Below are positions 1 to 4,393 of a stretch of 5,745 nt of DNA, in pieces. The translations under genes and the position numbers were made by a program. The notes under the pieces were generated by a model, which saw only the letters and a list, made by a program, of their open reading frames with translations, was not told the origin of the DNA and searched no databases. The DNA is from Clostridia bacterium (GTDB lineage: Bacteria; Bacillota_E; SLMV01; PUMD01). Position 1 is the stretch's first letter; every line of letters starts with the position of its first letter. Where the stretch lies: positions 1 to 5,745 of the forward strand of contig PWUC01000210.1 in assembly GCA_003562655.1 (NCBI GenBank), given 5' to 3'.

Positions 1-201
1 GAGATCTGTGAACTCATCCGGAGGGAATGGCCTGTTCTTGATGAAGTGCTGCAGGAAACCGGACGATGCGCCACAAATCTTGAGGAATCAGAGCCGGGTG
101 CGTCGGGGTCTTTGGGGCTTACGGTCGAGGCGACGCCGGACAGTGATCTGGGCATAGTCATCCTGGCAGAGGCGACGAGCGTCGGTTCTGCCGGCGCCTG
201 A
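1..201 (+). CDS. Possible 3' end of an unrecognised gene (partial, enters from left edge)
   Basis: Frame 1 is open from the first base to a TGA at 199-201, giving 66 visible residues. The first part (starting EICELIRREWPVLDEVLQET) looks like an amphipathic, acidic helical segment of a real soluble protein. The remainder is rich in Gly, Ser and Ala and ends AEATSVGSAGA. No family motif, membrane segment or catalytic signature is visible, so no function is proposed. The other forward frames are closed early or give arginine-rich, improbable peptides. The next gene with a recognisable fold starts more than 300 bases downstream. The frame could be a genuine C-terminus cut by the window edge, or a chance open frame in a degraded region; the short length does not let me decide. 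Confidence 0.35.
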   Translation, partial: EICELIRREWPVLDEVLQETGRCATNLEESEPGASGSLGLTVEATPDSDLGIVILAEATSVGSAGA

Positions 202-517
202 TCGGCACTCCCGAAGAGCGATCGTTGCCTTGCGAGAGAGCATGACTTGCATCGGCGTGAAGACGCTACAATGGACCGCAACGAAACCCGGTGGTTGTAT
301 TGAACCGAACCTGGAAATGTGGGGCTGCTCCGATGATCGGTTCTCTGACATGCCCGGTCATTGGACGCCGAAGACGAGATCTTACAGTCCAGTTCCGATT
401 GACGAGGCCCTCGCGAGTGTAGATCAGTCGCCGTCCAATACAAAACCGTGACCCGTGGTTGTGCGGATCCTGCGAGGTGGATTCCTGAGTACCATGCAGG
501 TGAGAGGAGGACTTATA
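202..517. other. Stretch without a convincing gene
   Basis: This 316-base stretch holds one + strand open frame (230-451, 73 codons) and overlapping - strand frames, but none has a good ribosome binding site or family signature. The 230-451 frame is in the same phase as the GyrI-like gene downstream and is separated from it by a TGA at 449-451. It could be a degraded upstream part of a larger regulator, but its translation shows no helix-turn-helix pattern I can recognise. I see no convincing sigma-70 promoter, terminator or tRNA here. Confidence 0.5.
503..510 (+). promoter_or_regulatory. Shine-Dalgarno that fixes the GTG start of the GyrI-like gene
   Basis: AGAGGAGG at 503-510 is a near-perfect ribosome binding site placed 7 bases before the GTG at 518-520. 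The in-frame ATG at 494 and the GTG at 455 lack such a site, so the GTG at 518 is the best start. Confidence 0.65.
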
Positions 518-748
518 GTGGTTCCGAGAATCATTGAACAAGACAGCATCATTCTGGCGGGAATAGATTTTTACGGCTATCCATACGAAGAGGCAGGCGG
601 CTGGTCCAGTCAGAACGCTATTGGAGAACTGTGGGACCGATTCACCAGGTTTTGCGACATGCATGAGGACGGCATCAAGCATCAGGTCGCGGTTTCCGCG
701 TCCTCAGGCTCCCTGCTGATCCCGTCTATCATGCGAGGCCATTCTTGA
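518..748 (+). CDS. Truncated GyrI-like / AraC-type effector-binding domain protein
   Basis: This encodes 76 residues from a GTG start, chosen for the strong Shine-Dalgarno 7 bases upstream. The order of features matches the N-terminal half of the GyrI-like small-molecule binding domain (AraC_E_bind, including integron-associated stand-alone versions). First comes a PRIIEQDSIILAGIDFYG strand, next an acidic loop with AGGWSSQN, then the helix IGELWDRFTRF followed by IKH. The family folds as two related halves of about 75-80 residues each, giving roughly 150-160 in total. Here only the first half is present and the frame then runs into an unrelated SASSGSLL tail and a TGA. No second half appears in the other two forward frames before trpS. 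In full-length relatives the domain binds amphipathic or cationic small molecules, either as a regulator's sensor or as a stand-alone binder. This copy is probably a remnant, although its intact ribosome site leaves open a functional half-domain. It converges on trpS, 40 bases away. Confidence 0.6.
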   Translation: MVPRIIEQDSIILAGIDFYGYPYEEAGGWSSQNAIGELWDRFTRFCDMHEDGIKHQVAVSASSGSLLIPSIMRGHS

Positions 749-767
749 GCGATGCAGTGAAGCCGCT

Positions 768-785
768 CTCAAAGCGCACTTTGAG
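768..785. terminator. Perfect 7-bp hairpin between convergent genes
   Basis: CTCAAAG (768-774) and CTTTGAG (779-785) form a perfect 7-bp stem with the loop CGCA. It lies between the stop of the + strand GyrI-like gene (748) and the stop of the - strand trpS (789-791), three bases past the latter. Neither side has a T-run, so intrinsic termination would be weak. It may instead mark or stabilise the 3' end of the trpS transcript. Confidence 0.3.
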
Positions 786-788
786 GTG

Positions 789-1796
789 TCACGGCCTGGG
801 CTTGTAGAGTCCGACCCGGTGTCTGACCTCTGACATTGTCTCTGCCGCCAGGGCTATGGCCATCTCCCGGCCCTGTTCCAGCGCATCTTCCAGTATCTGC
901 TCGTTGTGCAGCAGTTCCTGCTTTTTCTCCCGGATCGGCTGAAGCCCCTTTGCCACTGCCTCTGCGGTAGCTTCCTTCAGGTCGACGTAGCGGATGGTCT
1001 GTTCCCGGTACTGCTCAGCGAAGGATCGATACTGGTCCTCAGCTCCGAAGGACCGGAGAAGCAGAAACAGACTGGCCACACCCGGACTCATTTCATCACC
1101 TGTGGGCCCCGTGTCGGTGACTGCCTTCATGATCTTTTCACGAATCTGCTCCGGGGTGTCCCCTATAGCGATGTAGCTGGAAGGGCCAAGGCTCTTGCTC
1201 ATCTTCTTGTCAGGTTCGGTCAGACTCGCAATGCGGGCTGTTTCCTCACGGATGATGACCTGGGGTTCAGGGAAGGTATCTCCGAACATGTAGTTGAAGC
1301 GCCTGACGATTTCCCGCGTCAGTTCGACGTGGGGTCTCTGGTCTTCACCCACCGGCACAGCTTCCGCCTTGTAAAGTATGATATCCGCGGCCTGCAGGAC
1401 CGGATATGAGAGCAGTCCCAGGTTCACATAGTCGGGGTGCATACCGGATTTCTCCTTGAATGTTGGCACCCGCTCCAGCCAGCCCAGTGGAGTTATCGTT
1501 CCGAGTATCCACGCCAGCTCCGAGTGTTGGGGTACCTGCGATTGAATCATCAGAGTGCACCTTGTGGGATCAATCCCAGAGGCGAGAAGATCCACCAGCA
1601 TTTCCTCTGTCTCTTCGCAGAGCCGTTCGGTTTCATACGGTGTGGTCATGGCGTGATAATCCACCACACCATACACGCACTGGTAGGTGTCCTGCATCTG
1701 CACCCAGTTCCTCACCGCTCCCAGGTAATTGCCCACATGCATCCGACCCGTTGGCCGCATGCCGCTGAAAACCCGTTTCTTCTGCACCAAACTCAC
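789..1796 (-). CDS. trpS: Tryptophanyl-tRNA synthetase
   Basis: This is a cytoplasmic class Ic aminoacyl-tRNA synthetase that activates tryptophan with ATP and charges tRNA-Trp. Its 335 residues fit the bacterial family (about 320-340). Near the N-terminus, SGMRPTGRMHVGNYLGA carries the HIGH-type signature as HVGN at residues 20-23. DYHAM is at 46-50, the ADIILYKAEAVPVGEDQ segment of the active site at 137-153, and KMSKS at 198-202. The C-terminal part (about 205-335) is the usual helical anticodon-recognition region, with a charged helix ending RVGLYKPRP. No key residue is missing. The start is the GTG at 1794-1796, with a modest AGG-type site upstream. A second GTG three codons later (1785-1787) would give an N-terminus starting QKKRVFSGMRP, also typical, so the start is uncertain by three codons. 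The gene stands alone on the - strand, 918 bases from the membrane-protein cassette, and probably has its own promoter. Confidence 0.97.
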   Translation of the reverse strand: MSLVQKKRVFSGMRPTGRMHVGNYLGAVRNWVQMQDTYQCVYGVVDYHAMTTPYETERLCEETEEMLVDLLASGIDPTRCTLMIQSQVPQHSELAWILGTITPLGWLERVPTFKEKSGMHPDYVNLGLLSYPVLQAADIILYKAEAVPVGEDQRPHVELTREIVRRFNYMFGDTFPEPQVIIREETARIASLTEPDKKMSKSLGPSSYIAIGDTPEQIREKIMKAVTDTGPTGDEMSPGVASLFLLLRSFGAEDQYRSFAEQYREQTIRYVDLKEATAEAVAKGLQPIREKKQELLHNEQILEDALEQGREMAIALAAETMSEVRHRVGLYKPRP

Positions 1797-1846
1797 CCTT
1801 TACCTGCCAGTTTGAGGAGAGGCACTGACCTTCTACTTGCTCAGTA

Positions 1847-1875
1847 ACTATACCACATTATCCCGGGCACAAAAA
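1847..1875 (-). promoter_or_regulatory. Candidate sigma-70-type promoter of trpS
   Basis: Read on the - strand, TATAGT (1847-1852) is preceded by TGG, giving an extended -10 element (TGN followed by the hexamer). A weak -35, TTTTTG (1870-1875), lies 17 bases upstream. The -10 is about 50 bases before the trpS GTG. A second TATAAT-like hexamer, GATAAT, lies a few bases further upstream. The short leader leaves no space for a T-box riboswitch. Confidence 0.4.
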
Positions 1876-1891
1876 ATCGGGGCGACTCCCG
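1871..1891 (-). terminator. Weak terminator-like hairpin with T6 upstream of trpS
   Basis: On the - strand, CGGG (1891-1888) can pair with CCCG (1881-1878) around a 6-base loop, and six T residues follow at 1876-1871. The stem is only 4 bp. The location, just before the trpS promoter, would suit blocking read-through from the upstream cassette. The T-run also overlaps the proposed -35 of trpS. This is a weak candidate. Confidence 0.2.
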
Positions 1892-2595
1892 GAAGGATTC
1901 CTGCTCTGGCTCCTGGACTACTATCATGAGCGAGGTCTCACCCTTTCTGTTCTGTGGCTCTACTTAACACTCAGGGATCTGGATCTCCCATCTGTGTTTC
2001 TGCTTCAATTGCCCGCAACAGCTTTACTCGTACCAGACTCCCTGTCTCACTGCCGGGATCTGACCATGCAAAACACCGGAGTTGAGGGGAGCGCCCCGGG
2101 ATCTGTGCAGAAGTGCGCAGGATACTCGCAGCTGCTCGGAGCCGCCTTCGCAGGGGCGCTGTTGATTGGATCGTGTTTAATTTCGGGATCCTGTTCACAG
2201 CAGCGGTCCCTACGGGCCATACTTATGCTTCCGGTTCTGCCGCACCAGAGCCTTCACAGAACGGGTCGAGGGGTTGATCTGCGCGACGGACCCCTCACGT
2301 GTGGTCAGTAAGTGGGTCGCCCGCGGCTTTGCGGCGGCCTTTCTTCTGGTTCTGTTCGCGGTTCGCCGGCGCGTTGGATCCCGGGTGCTTCTGATCGCGA
2401 TGATGCGAACCGTAGGGGTGCCTGCCGCTGTTGTGGCATCTCCATCTCAGCCGCACACCTGGTGCAACGGTTTTAGCGCCTGGGACACCACCACTGGCGT
2501 CTTGAGTGGGGCCCGTGGGTTGAGACCTGCTGGGAGGGTCTGACTGCAGGGGCTGCCGGCGGCGTGCCGAGTTCGCATTGTCCCGGCGAACTGGA

Positions 2596-2652
2596 GCTGC
2601 CCTGGATGAACGGCGCCCGACTAAACATGCGTACATGTGGGCACGGGGTGCG
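2596..2652 (+). pseudogene. Possible IS66-type transposase fragment (decayed)
   Basis: In frame 1 the peptide AALDERRPTKHAYMWARGA is followed by a TGA at 2653-2655. It resembles the stretch after the first catalytic Asp of IS66-family transposases. There, a LDE/LKE-x-GR turn and a short polar linker lead into the highly characteristic YMW motif and an Arg-Gly. The neighbouring catalytic HADET motif is not in this frame, nor clearly in the other two. Continuation after the TGA would need a frameshift. If real, it is a short, broken leftover of an insertion sequence on the strand opposite the flanking genes. The match is short and was judged by eye, so chance is a real alternative. Confidence 0.25.
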
Positions 2653-2714
2653 TGAGCTGTCTTGGCCGCATCCACTGTCCTGTCGGGGTGCTGTCACAGA
2701 AGCGGCAGTGATGG

Positions 2715-3182
2715 TCAGATCACCTTGCCGCCGAACTGTTCCACTGTCTTGCGCACCTTTTTGAGCTGGTACCTGGGTGCAAATACTGTCAGGAGGGTGG
2801 GATCTGCTCCCAGAAGATCCCGGGGTCTGCTGATCACGTGCAGGCCCGAGAGAAAGGCGCCCACCGCGGCCCCAGTGCCGGCTCCAGCGAAATAGGCCGG
2901 GTAGGCACCTCCCGCGAAGGCGGGCGATAGTAGCGGGAAGGTCAACAGGCCGATGCGATGCGAATACATCAGCAGCGCCCCGAGGATGAACCCGACCAGG
3001 GCCCCAACAGCCACGAGGCATGCTTCCCTCCGATCAAGGAACAGGTTGGCATTGATGACCTCCTCAGGTTCTCTCCCGTCGAGGGGAATCACCTGGCCTG
3101 CTCCGAATTTCTGCAGCTCGATTTCACCGAGGGCCGTGATGGCATCTTTCCTGCGGGCAAAGGATGTCACCATTTTACTCAT
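2715..3182 (-). CDS. Small membrane protein with split ferredoxin-like ends (gene C of cassette)
   Basis: This encodes 155 residues from ATG 3180-3182. The N-terminal part (residues 5-37) reads as strand-helix-strand: VTSFARRKDAITALGEIELQ, then QVIPLD. The C-terminal part (130-155) is a strand, LLTVFAP, followed by a basic helix ending QFGGKVI. Together these resemble the two halves of a ferredoxin-like fold split by membrane segments, as seen in general-stress/low-temperature-induced type proteins (DUF1269-like). The middle holds a first membrane segment (about 54-73, CLVAVGALVGFILGALLMY). A second Gly/Ala-rich hydrophobic stretch follows (about 76-116, including GGAYPAYFAGAGTGAAVGAF), which could form a hairpin or a glycine-zipper segment. 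The ATG overlaps the end of gene B by 8 bases; GGGGAGG lies 12 bases upstream, so coupling to B probably drives translation. A second ATG at 3171-3173 (residue 4) is an alternative start. Function is unknown. It may be a regulatory or structural partner of the two CWB2 proteins. Confidence 0.85.
   Translation of the reverse strand: MSKMVTSFARRKDAITALGEIELQKFGAGQVIPLDGREPEEVINANLFLDRREACLVAVGALVGFILGALLMYSHRIGLLTFPLLSPAFAGGAYPAYFAGAGTGAAVGAFLSGLHVISRPRDLLGADPTLLTVFAPRYQLKKVRKTVEQFGGKVI
3175..3182 (-). promoter_or_regulatory. 8-base stop/start overlap coupling genes B and C
   Basis: On the - strand, ATGAGTAA contains the start codon of gene C and, shifted by two bases, the TAA of gene B. Together with the distant Shine-Dalgarno of C, this suggests that ribosomes finishing B reinitiate on C. 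Confidence 0.6.
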
Positions 3183-4389
3183 CGTCCGATGAGGCCTCCC
3201 CTGTACTGACAGCTCGCAGGGACCTGTCGATCAGGTGACAGGTTCGCAGACTGACGGTGTCCTCGTTCCCTATGATCCATCCGCGATTGAGCAGGGGATC
3301 GGGTCGCAGCTCCCCGGTCGGACGCACTGCGGCCAGCAACCCAGCCACTGGATCGGGCACGTGGTCGCCCTCGATCCACAGCAGCGGCCCGTGGGTTCCC
3401 CGGTTGGACAGACCTGAGGCAACCGCCGCGTGCATAGGCTCATCAATGCTGGCGAAGATGAAGTTGTGACCGGGTCCAGATACTCCCCAGCCGAAGACTC
3501 TGGGGTTGGCGCCGAACCACCACCGAAAATCTGTTCCGCGATCGGTGTACCTGGCAAAGGCGATGGCCATTTCGAAGGGATCGCCGCCCGGCATCCGTTG
3601 TACATGTCCAAAGAATGCCATGTCCTCTGCCACGCTCTGCGGTATGATCTGCTCCGGGGCCAGTATGTACATGAAGGCGTCCCCCGGTCGCAGGTCCAGA
3701 GCCCTTCGTGTGGCGCGAGGGAGAACGCCATTTTCGATGAACAATATCGGGTGGCCGCCCTGGGCAGCCCAGGGTGCGGCAAGCAGGGCATACTCGCCGG
3801 CATCAGCGGGCACTATCAGCACCTGATCCGGGTGATTGCCGGTCAGGATGGCCCGGTAGTGATCGGCTTTTTCCGCCAGTTCTGCGGGCGTAGCAGCATT
3901 GATCGAGCGGTGGGCGAAGCCCATCTCGTTGACCTGCCTCAGTACCCGCTCATCAACACCTCCGACGGCGAGGACCTGGATGCCCCCGTCTCCATTGATC
4001 CCCCTGGGGTTGAGGCGTCTGATCTCCGTCTGGGCCTGTGGGGGCATGGGTCCCGTGGGCATCGGCAGGATGGGCGCATTCACTGGCGGCCCCGTCAACG
4101 CAGCCGCGATCAGACCGGTCCGCCAGTCATGGTCCGGAACCAGGATGACCGCGTCGGCCCGCGCAGACCCCGGATAGACGGCCTGGGAGATGCAGATGGC
4201 GATTGTGAGTGGGTCGGGTCCCCCCAGTCTCGTCGTCAGTGCCGTGGCAGAATCGGTGGAGCCCCGCGACTGAATCCGCGGGTAAAAGGGTGAGGGGATC
4301 AGCACACCGGCGGCTGCGGCCGCGACCAGCAGCAGGACAAGACCCTGAAGGCCGAGTCGAACCCGTCCCTGGCTCCGGCGGTAGTTCAT
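3175..4389 (-). CDS. Membrane-anchored or secreted protein with three CWB2-like units (gene B of cassette)
   Basis: This encodes 404 residues. A basic N-terminus (MNYRRSQGRVRLG) precedes a hydrophobic segment at 13-33 (LGLQGLVLLLVAAAAAGVLI) with no lipobox cysteine, so it is a signal anchor or a cleaved Sec signal. The rest is extracellular and divides into three units of the cell-wall-binding repeat 2 (CWB2) type. Unit 1 (about 55-158) has ADAVILVPDHDWRTGLIAAAL, NAPILPM and VLAVGG. Unit 2 (about 159-262) has DQVLIVPADAGEYALLAA and HPILFIENGVLP. Unit 3 (about 263-392) has RMPGGDP, GTDFRWWFG, HGPLLWIEGDHVP and the closing GWIIGNEDTVS. The acidic SSDDE tail ends the protein. In Clostridia, CWB2 triplets bind anionic wall polymers and hold S-layer or adhesin proteins to the wall; three units fit that trimeric arrangement. 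No attached enzyme domain is present. It starts 4 bases after gene A and overlaps C. No strong Shine-Dalgarno is visible (AGGGAG is about 15 bases away), which suggests coupling. Confidence 0.85.
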   Translation of the reverse strand: MNYRRSQGRVRLGLQGLVLLLVAAAAAGVLIPSPFYPRIQSRGSTDSATALTTRLGGPDPLTIAICISQAVYPGSARADAVILVPDHDWRTGLIAAALTGPPVNAPILPMPTGPMPPQAQTEIRRLNPRGINGDGGIQVLAVGGVDERVLRQVNEMGFAHRSINAATPAELAEKADHYRAILTGNHPDQVLIVPADAGEYALLAAPWAAQGGHPILFIENGVLPRATRRALDLRPGDAFMYILAPEQIIPQSVAEDMAFFGHVQRMPGGDPFEMAIAFARYTDRGTDFRWWFGANPRVFGWGVSGPGHNFIFASIDEPMHAAVASGLSNRGTHGPLLWIEGDHVPDPVAGLLAAVRPTGELRPDPLLNRGWIIGNEDTVSLRTCHLIDRSLRAVSTGEASSDDE

Positions 4390-4393
4390 GGTC

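Larger units (their letters stand above)
1797..2714. other. 918-base gap with no recognisable intact gene
   Basis: This is the space between the end of the membrane-protein cassette and the start of trpS. The longest + strand open stretch runs from 1829 to a TAA at 2309-2311 but has no well-placed start or ribosome site. Its translation is hydrophobic and Cys/Ser-rich in patches (for example LLGAAFAGALLIGSC near 2130-2170) without a family signature. A second open frame at 2274-2543 contains a hydrophobic patch and Arg-rich pieces. Minus-strand frames are Arg/Ser/Pro-rich shadows. The right end contains a possible transposase scrap, annotated separately, and the left end carries the trpS promoter candidate. 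The 8-mer GGGATCTG recurs around 1974, 2055, 2098 and 2799, with no obvious spacing. I read the region as decayed or non-coding DNA. Confidence 0.5.

Noticed and set aside
88..351. 87-codon - strand open frame near the left edge
   Set aside because: It is Arg-rich and low in recognisable structure, and lies antisense to the open frame 1-201. No start signal supports it.
266..682. 138-codon - strand open frame overlapping the GyrI-like gene
   Set aside because: Its translation has no family signature or good ribosome site, and it is antisense to a frame with a clear fold match and a strong Shine-Dalgarno.
1797..1860. T-box leader in front of trpS
   Set aside because: T-box elements are common before trpS in Bacillota, but the likely promoter lies only about 50 bases upstream and no T-box consensus or long leader structure is visible.
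2625..2638. Inverted repeat ACATG/CATGT as a terminator downstream of gene C
   Set aside because: The stem is only 5 AT-rich pairs with a 4-base loop, followed by just three T residues on the - strand, and it is about 75 bases past the stop. This is too weak to call.
1974..2807. Recurrent GGGATCTG 8-mers as a repeat array or CRISPR-like structure
   Set aside because: The copies are few, short and irregularly spaced with no conserved flanks, so they are better explained by chance.
3430..4293. 287-codon + strand open frame
   Set aside because: It is a shadow of gene B, fully antisense to it; the gene B frame shows repeated CWB2 motifs and a signal segment, while this one shows none.
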